Positions 41,451 through 49,494 of a stretch of DNA of 64,000 nt are shown one piece after another. The translations under genes and the position numbers were made by a program. The notes under the pieces are model-generated. The model was not told where the DNA came from, did not search any database, and worked only from the letters and a program-made list of their open reading frames with translations. Source of the stretch: Candidatus Sulfotelmatobacter sp. (GTDB lineage: Bacteria > Acidobacteriota > Terriglobia > Terriglobales > Acidobacteriaceae). The DNA lies in assembly GCA_030041475.1 (NCBI GenBank), contig JASHNU010000080.1:61025-125024 (forward strand), in the 5' to 3' direction. Within the stretch, counting starts at the first letter, position 1; every line of letters begins with the position of its first letter.

Positions 41451-41999
41451 TCACTGCGAAGCCTCACAGCGCAAGACCGATAGCAGGGCTTGCGGATCGG
41501 CGTTGTCGCCGAATGTGCGGCTGATGTGCACGAACAGATCTCGGTTTCCAGGCCCGAACACGAAGCTGGCTCCAAGCTGGAAAGGATTCTGGCCGAGCCG
41601 GTGCTGTCTGTGGCCGGCGGCCTTGGCACGAGCCCGTGCAGCGGCATTGTCGCGGCGCAGCAGGTGCAGCAGATTCTCCGACTTTAATTCGGCGGCCTGA
41701 TACGCCGCCCGGTCTTCATCAACCATCAGGGGAAACGCGATGCCGGTCTCCTCCCGGAACAGGCGTGCATAGTTCATGTCTCCCAGCCCGACCGCGGCCA
41801 GGTTGGCTCCGGCTTGTTTGAACTGGGCCTCGTGTTCGCGCAACTGCGCGACATGCTCACGGCAGAAAATTCAGCCGTAGTGCCGTAGAAAGACCAGCGC
41901 CGCGGGACCGGTCTCCCATAGAGAGCCTAAGCGAACTTGCTTGCCGCCAGCTTCCGGCAGAACTATGTTCGCGAGCTTTGCGCTGAAGGTATCGGCCAT
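41451..41999 (-). CDS. Putative selenoprotein: peroxiredoxin-like (AhpC/TSA, PRXL2/SelU-type) with in-frame UGA
   Basis: One frame runs from ATG 41999 to TGA 41451, interrupted by a single TGA at 41873-41871. It then reads VFLRHYG-U-IFCREHVAQL. In the peroxiredoxin-like-2 family this position is the redox Cys of a CxxC motif (FLRHFGCPFC-type), so the UGA probably encodes selenocysteine, giving U43-x-x-C46. The sequence after the TGA stays family-like (VGLGDMNYARLFREETGIAF, PLMVDEDRAAYQ), which argues against a decayed gene. Just after the UGA, CTGCCG and CGCGCAG can form a short stem with a 9-nt loop, as a bacterial SECIS would. The total is 182 residues. An upstream ATG at 42071 is possible. 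selA, selB, selC and selD are not in the window. Confidence 0.8.
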
Positions 42000-42101
42000 G
42001 GCCCATTCTACCGGACCCCCGATTCCCCTGGACTGCCCTCCGGAAAGTTCTTCTTTCCCCGCCTTTGTCATGCCAAATGTCGTTTTAGCAGCTCTGTGCT
42101 A

Positions 42102-42130
42102 TTGACACTATCTGCGCTCCTCCCTAACAT
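42102..42130 (+). promoter_or_regulatory. Sigma-70-type promoter of the Ser/Thr kinase gene
   Basis: TTGACA (42102-42107), a 17-bp spacer and TAACAT (42125-42130). The start codon follows 30 bp downstream. It overlaps the region upstream of the divergent selenoprotein gene. Confidence 0.75.
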
Positions 42131-42159
42131 GCCGTGGCAAGGCGCGCCCGGGGTTATTG

Positions 42160-44712
42160 GTGAATACTGGTCAGCTAGTGGGGCACTATCGGGTCCTCGA
42201 AAAAATCGGAGCCGGAGGCATGGGCGAAGTTTTTCGCGCGCGCGATGAAAGGCTGGGGCGCGAGGTCGCCTTGAAACTGATCCGGCCGGCATCCAGCGAC
42301 AATCCGGACCATTTACGCCGTTTCGAGCAGGAAGCCCGGGCGGCGGCGGCTCTCAACCATCCCAACATTCTCGCCATTTATGACGTCGGCTTCGAAGGCA
42401 CCACGCCCTACATCGTCTCGGAACTGCTCGAGGGTAAAACCCTGCGGCAGCGCCTCGAGGAAGGCCCGATCCCCCTGCGCGAGGCCACCGATTGGGCTCT
42501 GCAGATCGCACACGGACTTACCGCCGCGCACGACCGTCACGTGGTTCACCGCGATCTGAAACCGGAGAATCTCTTCCTGACCAACGAAGGCCGGGTCAAG
42601 ATTTTGGATTTCGGCGTGGCCAAGCTGCAGGCTCCGGCGGAAGACGACCGTGCCATCCAGAATTTGCCCACTGTGACGCGCAGCGGCACCGTAATCGGCA
42701 CGGTCGCCTACATGTCGCCGGAGCAACTGCGCAGCAGGCCGGTCGACCATCGCTGCGACATCTTCAGTTTTGGCGCGATTCTCTACGAAATCCTGGCCGG
42801 GTGCCGTGCCTTTCACGGCGAGACGGAAGTTGACACGATGACCGCGGTCTTGCGCGAAGAGCCGCCGGACTCCAACCTCGATCAGGCCTCGATCCCGCCA
42901 GCGTATAAGGACATCATCAAACACTGCCTGGAGAAGGAACCCGAAAACCGGTTCCAGTCGGCGCGGGATCTGGCCTTCGCGCTGCAAACTCTCTCCGGTT
43001 CGTCGAGCGCAAGATTACCGCTCACGCTGCCGCGAACGCGGCGAACTTCCCGTGTGCTTCGGGCTATGGCAGCAGTGCTGGCGCTCGGTGTTTTGCTGTT
43101 GCTGATTCTTCAACTGCGACCGCCAGCCGCTCCCGTTTCGTATCAGCGTCTGACTTTCGAGGCGGGAACCGTGTATACCGCTCGCTTTGCCCGCGACGGA
43201 CAATCCATTGTCTACGGCGCCATGTGGAACGGTGGACCGGTGCAACTGTTTTCGACGGTCGGGAATTCTGCGCTCGCGCAGCCATTGAATCTGCGTGATG
43301 CGAATCTGCTGGCGATTTCGCCCACCAACGAACTGGCGGTTCTGTTGCATGGGACTCACACCGGTCCCGATACGGCAGGTGGCATGCTGGCGGTGGCGCC
43401 ACTGGCAGGAGGATCTCCGCGCGAGGTGCTGTCCGATGTTCGCTGGGCGGATTGCGATCCGGCGGGCAAGTTAGCCGTGGTGCACTACGTGGACGGGCAC
43501 AGCCGCCTGGAGTATCCCATCGGTAAGGTGCTCTATCAGAGCGGAGGGTGGATCAGCCACATTCGCTTTTCGCCGCAAGGCGATCACATCGCCTTCATCG
43601 ATCACCCTGCGCTGTGGGACGATCGGGGAACTGTTCGCGTGTCAGATATGTCGGGCCATATTCAGATTCTCACGCCGCAATGGGAGTCTGTGGAGGGATT
43701 GGCGTGGGGTAGAGACGGAAAAGAAGTCTGGTTCACCGCTGCCGATAAAGGCATCAATCTGAGCCTGATTGCGGTGACGCTCTCGGGTAAGACGCGCACC
43801 TTGCTCGATCTACCCGTGGCCGTGACGTTGCAAGATGTCAGTGCCGATAGCCGTGTGTTGCTGACACTGAATTCTCGGCGCGTGGCGATGGCAACCGGAA
43901 TCGTCGGTAGCAAAGAAGACGTCGACCTGTCGTGGCACGACTGGAGCCTGGCCAAGGATATTTCTCCGGATGATCAGTTCCTGATCTTCGAGGACGCCAG
44001 CGAGGCGGCGGGCGAGGACTATGCTGTCGCGATGCGCCGATTCGATGGCTCGCTCCCTGTTCGTCTCGGACCGGGTAGTGCCGGCGGAATTTCGCCGGAT
44101 GGGAAGTGGGCTGTATCTATCTCTACGGGCAATCCGGAGCATCTATCATTGCTGCCGATCGGCGCCGGCCAGCCTCGCCCGATCAGCGTGAGGGGTCTGG
44201 AGCACATCCATAACGGATGGGCGAAGTTCCTTGCGGATGGAAAGAGCATCACCGCCAATGGCAATGAGGCTGGCCACGGACAGCGATGTTATGTGTTGGA
44301 TTTGGGCGGCGCCAGACCCAGAGCTGTGACTCCGGAAGGCGTTGCCTGCGGCCCGTCATCTCCCGACATGCGCTTCGTGGCTGGTACGGGGCCTAACTAC
44401 GCGGTAGGGCTTTACCCGCTGGCAGGCGGCGAGCCACGATTAATTCCCGGACTCGGAACGGGCTTCCAGCCGGTCCGATTTTCCGAAGACAGTACGATGC
44501 TCTACGGCTATCGTCCCGGCGAGCTGCCTAGCAAGATCTACAAAATCGATATCGCCACGGGCAAGCAGATGGTCGTGCAGGAGTTACGACCGGGCGTGCC
44601 TGCGGGCGTGGTCAGTGTGTCGCCGGTCGTCGTCAGCCGCGATGGCCGTCGCTTTGCCTATAGTTATAACCAGACATTGTCCGTTCTCTATCTCGTTTCT
44701 GGCCTGAAGTAG
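42160..44712 (+). CDS. Ser/Thr protein kinase with membrane anchor and C-terminal beta-propeller
   Basis: 850 residues. The kinase domain (about 10-275) has the P-loop IGAGGMGEVFRARD, Lys in EVALKLI, the catalytic loop VVHRDLKPENLFL and ILDFGVAKL. One transmembrane helix (about 300-321, AMAAVLALGVLLLLILQL) separates it from an exported region of repeated TolB/WD40-like units (ARFARDGQSIVYGA, IRFSPQGDHIAFID, EGLAWGRDGKEVWF, FRFVAGTG-like). This is an architecture typical of acidobacterial kinases. GTG 42160 has a GGGG upstream; TTG 42157 is an alternative. The signal sensed is unknown. Confidence 0.93.
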   Translation: MNTGQLVGHYRVLEKIGAGGMGEVFRARDERLGREVALKLIRPASSDNPDHLRRFEQEARAAAALNHPNILAIYDVGFEGTTPYIVSELLEGKTLRQRLEEGPIPLREATDWALQIAHGLTAAHDRHVVHRDLKPENLFLTNEGRVKILDFGVAKLQAPAEDDRAIQNLPTVTRSGTVIGTVAYMSPEQLRSRPVDHRCDIFSFGAILYEILAGCRAFHGETEVDTMTAVLREEPPDSNLDQASIPPAYKDIIKHCLEKEPENRFQSARDLAFALQTLSGSSSARLPLTLPRTRRTSRVLRAMAAVLALGVLLLLILQLRPPAAPVSYQRLTFEAGTVYTARFARDGQSIVYGAMWNGGPVQLFSTVGNSALAQPLNLRDANLLAISPTNELAVLLHGTHTGPDTAGGMLAVAPLAGGSPREVLSDVRWADCDPAGKLAVVHYVDGHSRLEYPIGKVLYQSGGWISHIRFSPQGDHIAFIDHPALWDDRGTVRVSDMSGHIQILTPQWESVEGLAWGRDGKEVWFTAADKGINLSLIAVTLSGKTRTLLDLPVAVTLQDVSADSRVLLTLNSRRVAMATGIVGSKEDVDLSWHDWSLAKDISPDDQFLIFEDASEAAGEDYAVAMRRFDGSLPVRLGPGSAGGISPDGKWAVSISTGNPEHLSLLPIGAGQPRPISVRGLEHIHNGWAKFLADGKSITANGNEAGHGQRCYVLDLGGARPRAVTPEGVACGPSSPDMRFVAGTGPNYAVGLYPLAGGEPRLIPGLGTGFQPVRFSEDSTMLYGYRPGELPSKIYKIDIATGKQMVVQELRPGVPAGVVSVSPVVVSRDGRRFAYSYNQTLSVLYLVSGLK

Positions 44713-44727
44713 CTCGCGTGCTTTTCT

Positions 44728-45795
44728 TCAGTCGAGCGATCCGGCGAAATCTTCCGTTACGTAGTGGAAGAAGATGGAGGTTGAAGTCCGCCCCTCTCCC
44801 AGACGGTCGCGGTAATGTGGCAATCGAACGCCGCGGTACGCGAGACCGTCTCCCAACGCCTGATAGACGGTCACCGTGCCTCGGTTCGTATCCAGGCGTA
44901 TGGGCCACGGAGTTTCGAGCACGGGCTCGGGAGAAAAATCCAGGCACAGTGTAATACTGAAGTCACATTGCTCGCGGTCCGTGTGCTTCTTGAGTTCCGC
45001 TCCGCTCTTATACGACGCCATGTAGACATACGACGTTTTGAGTGGCTCGCCCGCCAAGACGCTGATCGTTGGGACGAGCGAGCGGTGAAAGAAACGTGCC
45101 ACCGGTTCGTTATACGCCACATAGCGTAGCGAGCTTTGGTGATCGCCGAGCGGGATCGCGCCGGTGCGAATCAGATATCGGTAATACCGCCGCAACGCAG
45201 CAACATGAAACGGATGAATCAAGCTGCGGAGTGGGGCGTAGCCTGCTTCGCGAAACAGCGGGCCCCATTTTCTTACCGTTTCTTCCAATTGGCGGCAATG
45301 AAGCGTGGCGTGATTCTGTGGAACTAAAATCGCCGCCGCGGATAACAACATCCGTGCTTCATCGCCCAGATTCGACGGAACAGGCTCGTCCTGTCCAAGA
45401 CTTCGCACTATCGCATCCAACTGCGGCCCCAGCCAGAATGGCAGCAGCGTGGAAGTTGCAGCGTCTCGAACCCAGGCAACGGTTCCCTGCCGCGCAAATC
45501 CGCAAACCAGGTTTTCTTCCTCAAACTGCTGAGGCAATTCCGTCCCCGAACAAAAAACGCAATCGGGATTCAGAAACAGACGTTGCGACTCAGTGCTTTG
45601 CCGGCGCAGTGCTCGGACTGCGGGTTGCGGAATCAGATGCAGCGCCAAATCATCGAGCAAGCAATAAAACTGATCAGGAGGAAATGTCGATTCAGAGTGC
45701 GCACCACTCTGCTCCGACACTCCTCCCATCAGGCTTGTCATCCACTCCCGCCAGGCCGGATTGCGTTGCCACGAATTGTTTAGTGACGAAGCCAT
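44728..45795 (-). CDS. 2OG-Fe(II)-oxygenase-like protein with long N-terminal region
   Basis: 355 residues from ATG 45795. The C-terminal 120 residues contain the oxygenase pattern: His271-x-Asp273 in KKHTDREQCDFSITL, His327 in RLPHYRDRL and Arg336 in EGRTSTSIFFHYV. The first 230 residues, with a Cys pair (NPDCVFC) and many His/Arg residues, match nothing I recognise. The gene overlaps the preceding oxygenase gene by 16 bp and is probably translated with it. The frame opens at 45873 but that lies inside the neighbour. Substrate unknown; protein or peptide hydroxylation is possible. Confidence 0.7.
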   Translation of the reverse strand: MASSLNNSWQRNPAWREWMTSLMGGVSEQSGAHSESTFPPDQFYCLLDDLALHLIPQPAVRALRRQSTESQRLFLNPDCVFCSGTELPQQFEEENLVCGFARQGTVAWVRDAATSTLLPFWLGPQLDAIVRSLGQDEPVPSNLGDEARMLLSAAAILVPQNHATLHCRQLEETVRKWGPLFREAGYAPLRSLIHPFHVAALRRYYRYLIRTGAIPLGDHQSSLRYVAYNEPVARFFHRSLVPTISVLAGEPLKTSYVYMASYKSGAELKKHTDREQCDFSITLCLDFSPEPVLETPWPIRLDTNRGTVTVYQALGDGLAYRGVRLPHYRDRLGEGRTSTSIFFHYVTEDFAGSLD

Positions 45796-46937
45796 CCGTT
45801 CACGGTGAAGCGGCTGTCGGCGAAGAGTTGCGATGGGCACTTCACCGGCGTGATTTCGTGCAGCAACTCGCATGGGAAGAAGACGATCTGGTTCTGCCCT
45901 GGGACGATCGTCTGGTAGCTGCCTTCACTGACGTAATTGCCCCCTTCCAGGCGCGCGTCATGAATGTGCAGCTCTCCACCTTCAAACTGCCTCGGCTCGC
46001 CATGGAAAAAGTAAACGAACGTCAGGCGGCGCGAGGAAACGAGTTCATTGCCGGAGTCGCTATGGCAGAGGAAAAAGTCGCCGTCATTGCTGGCGGTGAT
46101 CTGCACCTCTGCGTCGGCGATGGCGAACTTCTCCATACCCAGTTTGTCGAGAACCTGCGGCAATACGGCTTTAATCCGGTCGAGCATCAACTCCTGGTGT
46201 CGCCCGAGGTCCATCAACACGCGGGAGCGGCGGTGTTCGTAGTCAACCACGCCGCCTTCGTCTGTGGGAGAAACGACCGCGCTCGTGCGGAAGTCAGCTT
46301 CGTGCTGCAGGGCATAGGTTCTCAGCTCCTCGACTTCCTGTGAAGCGAGGAACTCATCGAGAACAACGCATTTCGCCGGCAAGACCGGCGGACGGTCAAC
46401 CACAGCAACGCTCGCCTCTGAGACCGCGATCGTGCGCCTTTGGCTTGCTGGCGGTTGCGGTGCACCCGGAGCCGGTGGCTGCGGAGCCCTTGCGGGCGGT
46501 TGCGGTTGGTGCCGTGGCGTTTGCGCGGGCGGTTGCGGCGCGCCGGGGGCAGGTGGTTGTGGGGCTTTCGCCGGTTGCGGGTGCCGTGGCGTTTGTGCAG
46601 GCGGCTGCGGCGCACCCGGAGCCGGTGGCTGCGGAGCCCGGGCATACACATCGGCCGTCCGCGCAGCCTCAGTCGTTGAAATTGAGAAAGCGCTGCTTTC
46701 CAGTATGCGCTCCACAACGCTGGCGCCCAACACAGAGAACGCCCGTTGCGCCACGGTCTCTCCCACTGCGGAGGCAATCACCGCGCGGACCGCTTCCTGG
46801 ACTGCCGCGTTTTCTCCCGCCGCTGATCTGGCGTGCTGAAGAACTGCGCTCAGCAACGCCTGTTCCTGAGCGCTGAGAATTCGTTCATCTTGCATTAAGG
46901 TTTCGGAGAAGGAATCGAGAATCTGCTTCGCTGTCAT
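45780..46937 (-). CDS. 2OG-Fe(II) oxygenase (prolyl-4-hydroxylase-like) with proline-rich repeat linker
   Basis: 385 residues in three parts. Residues 1-95 are helical (DERILSAQEQALLSAVLQHA) and unrecognised. Residues 101-167 are nearly perfect repeats of APQPPAPGAPQPPAQTPRH. Residues 188-385 are a prolyl-hydroxylase-type domain: VVLDEFLASQEVEEL, His292-x-Asp294 in FFLCHSDSGN, GGELHIHD, His360 in LLHEITPV and Arg376 in RFTVNGWL. It uses 2-oxoglutarate, oxygen and iron. The proline-rich linker resembles a potential substrate of the enzyme itself or of its partner encoded downstream. A GGGAGG lies about 12 bases upstream of the ATG. Confidence 0.82.
   Translation of the reverse strand: MTAKQILDSFSETLMQDERILSAQEQALLSAVLQHARSAAGENAAVQEAVRAVIASAVGETVAQRAFSVLGASVVERILESSAFSISTTEAARTADVYARAPQPPAPGAPQPPAQTPRHPQPAKAPQPPAPGAPQPPAQTPRHQPQPPARAPQPPAPGAPQPPASQRRTIAVSEASVAVVDRPPVLPAKCVVLDEFLASQEVEELRTYALQHEADFRTSAVVSPTDEGGVVDYEHRRSRVLMDLGRHQELMLDRIKAVLPQVLDKLGMEKFAIADAEVQITASNDGDFFLCHSDSGNELVSSRRLTFVYFFHGEPRQFEGGELHIHDARLEGGNYVSEGSYQTIVPGQNQIVFFPCELLHEITPVKCPSQLFADSRFTVNGWLRH
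46437..46637 (-). repeat. Tandem repeat coding the proline-rich linker
   Basis: About 2.7 units of 72-78 bp within the 2OG oxygenase gene, each encoding APQPPAPGAPQPPAQTPRH plus a variable PQPAK or QPQPPAR tail. The near identity suggests recent expansion and likely length variation among strains. Confidence 0.85.
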
Positions 46938-47121
46938 CTGAGCACACGCCTCCCAGCGTGGGGTACGGCAAGTTCGGACTCGGGAGCCCGTGCGACAGGG
47001 GAAGAAGCAACGACAATATACCCAAGAAGCCTGTTGATAAAGAAATATTTTTGGAGATTATTTACTTGGCACCGGGCCTTGCTGTATCCCGATGTTTTTG
47101 CTGCAGGGAAGGAACAACGAA

Positions 47122-47817
47122 CTATCGGGCCGCCATGGCTCCGACCAGCGAGCGGAACACTTTCAACCCGTCAGTGCAGCCTAATTCCGGCTCGGCCGAG
47201 CGCTCAGGATGAGGCATCATGCCGACGACATTGCCGGCAGAGCTGCAAATTCCAGCGATATTGTCCAACGAGCCGTTCGGGTTGGCCGACGGCGAAATTT
47301 CGCCGGAGGGCAAGCAATAACGAAACACCACGCGATTCTCGCGCTGCAATTCGGTGAGGGTCGCTTCATCGCAGAAGTAGTTTCCTTCCATGTGGCCAAT
47401 CGGAATGGTCAGCACTTCGCCCTCGGAACAGGCGTTGGTGAAAGGAGTCTCCACGTTTTCCACACGCACCTGAACCGGCCTGCAAACATACTTCAGGCCA
47501 ACGTTGCGCATGAGCGCCCCGGGCAAGAGGCCGGATTCACAAAGAATCTGAAATCCATTACAGATGCCAAGCACCAATCCGCCGCCATCGGCGAACTTGC
47601 GTACCGATTCCATGACCGGTGAAAACTTGGCGATCGCGCCGGTGCGCAGGTAGTCGCCATAAGCGAAACCGCCGGGAACGATCACTGCGTCACACCCTTC
47701 CAGGTCGTGCGATTCATGCCAGAGGAACGTCACTGGCTGCTTGAGGACGTGCTGCACCGTCCAGTACGCATCATGATCGCAATTGGAACCGGGGAAGATG
47801 ATGACGCCGAATTTCAT
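47122..47817 (-). CDS. purQ: Phosphoribosylformylglycinamidine synthase, glutaminase subunit
   Basis: Class I glutamine amidotransferase supplying ammonia to PurL in step four of purine synthesis. 231 residues. The start [17 protein letters not shown] is the PurQ signature; the nucleophile is Cys in [12 protein letters not shown] (about 89), and the catalytic His and Glu lie in [14 protein letters not shown]. purL and purS are not nearby in the window. It is the stand-alone form that works with PurS and small PurL. Confidence 0.96.
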   Translation of the reverse strand: MKFGVIIFPGSNCDHDAYWTVQHVLKQPVTFLWHESHDLEGCDAVIVPGGFAYGDYLRTGAIAKFSPVMESVRKFADGGGLVLGICNGFQILCESGLLPGALMRNVGLKYVCRPVQVRVENVETPFTNACSEGEVLTIPIGHMEGNYFCDEATLTELQRENRVVFRYCLPSGEISPSANPNGSLDNIAGICSSAGNVVGMMPHPERSAEPELGCTDGLKVFRSLVGAMAAR

Positions 47818-47938
47818 CGCGTACCCTCAGTTGCGGGATTTGTGGGTAGTCTAGCATGCAGCGAATCAGCGGCAGTCTCATAAAATCCGGGCGGCGTCGC
47901 CAACGGCAATGGGCCGGTAGTGTCCAAGTTATTGCCCG

Positions 47939-49381
47939 CTACCATGATCCTTCCTTTCGTCCCCACCACCAGATCATTCCCACGCCCGCGGTAGTTTGGC
48001 TTTTCTTGAGCAAGCCTTGCGTGTCCGACAGAAACGAGGGTTGATTGGAAAAATCCCGCCGCCACTCATAGCGCATCAGAAAACCCTCGGCCAGCTTATA
48101 GTCGAACGTGACGGTATTCTCCTTCAGCGCCTGCGTCAGTCCACTGTAGAGACCTCCGCGATCCGACATGTACTCCGCGCGACTTCCAAGCGCGAGCTTG
48201 GGTGACAGTTGATACTGAACGTATGCAGCCCCGCCGTCCACATGCGAAGGCGCGGACGATTCCCCTGGCGCCGCGTTCTGCCACAACCGTTGCAGGAAGT
48301 AGTCGCCCTCGAGCGAAAAGACGAGCTTCGGAGTCGGCTGCCAGGTGACGTAGCTGTCGAATATGTGAGTTTTCCCGTTGGGCGCTGGCGTGATCGCAGT
48401 AAAACAAAGGCCCGGCTGCACCGGTATAGGGCCGCAATTCGTGGCCGGCGCACGATCGGGATGCTCCTGGCCGAGATAGTAATTCATCGTCCATGTGACC
48501 GCTTTTACGGGCTTGGCGACGAATCCGAACAGCTCGTCTTTAAAACCATTCGTTGCTTCCACCTGGTTCGTTCCGTTCACGATCCAGTAGTTCATACTGA
48601 AGCGATCATTCACGGGAATATTGACCCGCGCACCCATGTGATAGAAGGGCAGGAAATCGAACCAGAACGCCCGCGAGTAATTGATCTGGTCCTTGGTGTA
48701 ATTGCCCTCAATGCCCAGGGAACTTCCCCACTTGCCGAAATCGATGTTGATACCCTTTCCGACCGGCACAACATACGTGCCATACGCCTGGAATATGTTG
48801 CGATAAATATCCGGCCTGGGCTCATTGCTGGGATTTCCTTGCAGCGTGTCGGTGGCTTGCCCAAACTGCAGGTCGAGACGCCCGCCCCAACGGCGTCCGG
48901 CGCTCACGTCGGGCGCATGTTCGAGAATCATGCTGGCCTGATTCAGACTGAATTCATTGCTCAGAACGTCATAGGCCCGCAGCAGATTGACCCGCCCGAC
49001 GGGATTGTTGAAATTGTACTCGTAGTAGGTATCGAGCCCGAGATTGATGGTGGTGCCGTGGAGAAAATCGAGTTCCTTGCGATCGTCGGCACTCACGCTG
49101 GAAATCAACGTGGAGGCAGCCGGCACCTGTGACTCCTGCCGTGGATCCGCTTTCGAGGACACACTGGCGCTCGCCGCCCCGGCAGCAGGACCGCCCGTAG
49201 CCGGTTGAAGCTGCCTGACGATTTGCTTCAGCTCGGCGACTTCGGCTTCCAGTTGCTGGACGCGCTGCTGCAAATCGTCCGTTGCGCTAGTCGAAGCGAC
49301 TGCCGCTTGTTGCGCCTGTAGCGCTTGCTCATGGCCCAGGCACACCAACATCACCAAGGCGCACGCGAGATGGGATTTCAT
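47939..49381 (-). CDS. Outer-membrane beta-barrel porin, BBP2-like
   Basis: 480 residues. A signal peptide (residues 1-23) is followed by a short coiled coil (DDLQQRVQQLEAEVAELKQI) and a barrel of alternating strands (TINLGLDTYYEYNFN, GRLDLQFGQATD, RVNIPVNDRFSMNYWIVNG, LVFSLEGDYFLQRLW) with a C-terminal hydrophobic end. This is the pattern of the putative beta-barrel porin-2 family. GAGAAAGG precedes the ATG. A second, larger relative lies directly upstream at 49495. The solute is unknown. Confidence 0.85.
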   Translation of the reverse strand: MKSHLACALVMLVCLGHEQALQAQQAAVASTSATDDLQQRVQQLEAEVAELKQIVRQLQPATGGPAAGAASASVSSKADPRQESQVPAASTLISSVSADDRKELDFLHGTTINLGLDTYYEYNFNNPVGRVNLLRAYDVLSNEFSLNQASMILEHAPDVSAGRRWGGRLDLQFGQATDTLQGNPSNEPRPDIYRNIFQAYGTYVVPVGKGINIDFGKWGSSLGIEGNYTKDQINYSRAFWFDFLPFYHMGARVNIPVNDRFSMNYWIVNGTNQVEATNGFKDELFGFVAKPVKAVTWTMNYYLGQEHPDRAPATNCGPIPVQPGLCFTAITPAPNGKTHIFDSYVTWQPTPKLVFSLEGDYFLQRLWQNAAPGESSAPSHVDGGAAYVQYQLSPKLALGSRAEYMSDRGGLYSGLTQALKENTVTFDYKLAEGFLMRYEWRRDFSNQPSFLSDTQGLLKKSQTTAGVGMIWWWGRKEGSW

Positions 49382-49494
49382 ACATCATGCCTTTCTCCCT
49401 CATGCTCGCTGGCGGATGCCTCTGCTGGTTAGGAGAGGCTGAGGGACGGGAATTCGTCCCCCAGCATACGCACATTTTGCAATTAAAAGCGCGA

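Noticed and set aside
41871..42071. Stand-alone 66-residue gene ending at the TGA
   Set aside because: It stops exactly at the redox motif of a peroxiredoxin-like domain, and the same frame continues with family sequence; treated as part of a selenoprotein. A nonsense pseudogene remains the alternative.
45069..46343. Plus-strand open frame of 424 codons
   Set aside because: Antisense of the two oxygenase genes, which carry intact iron-binding motifs.
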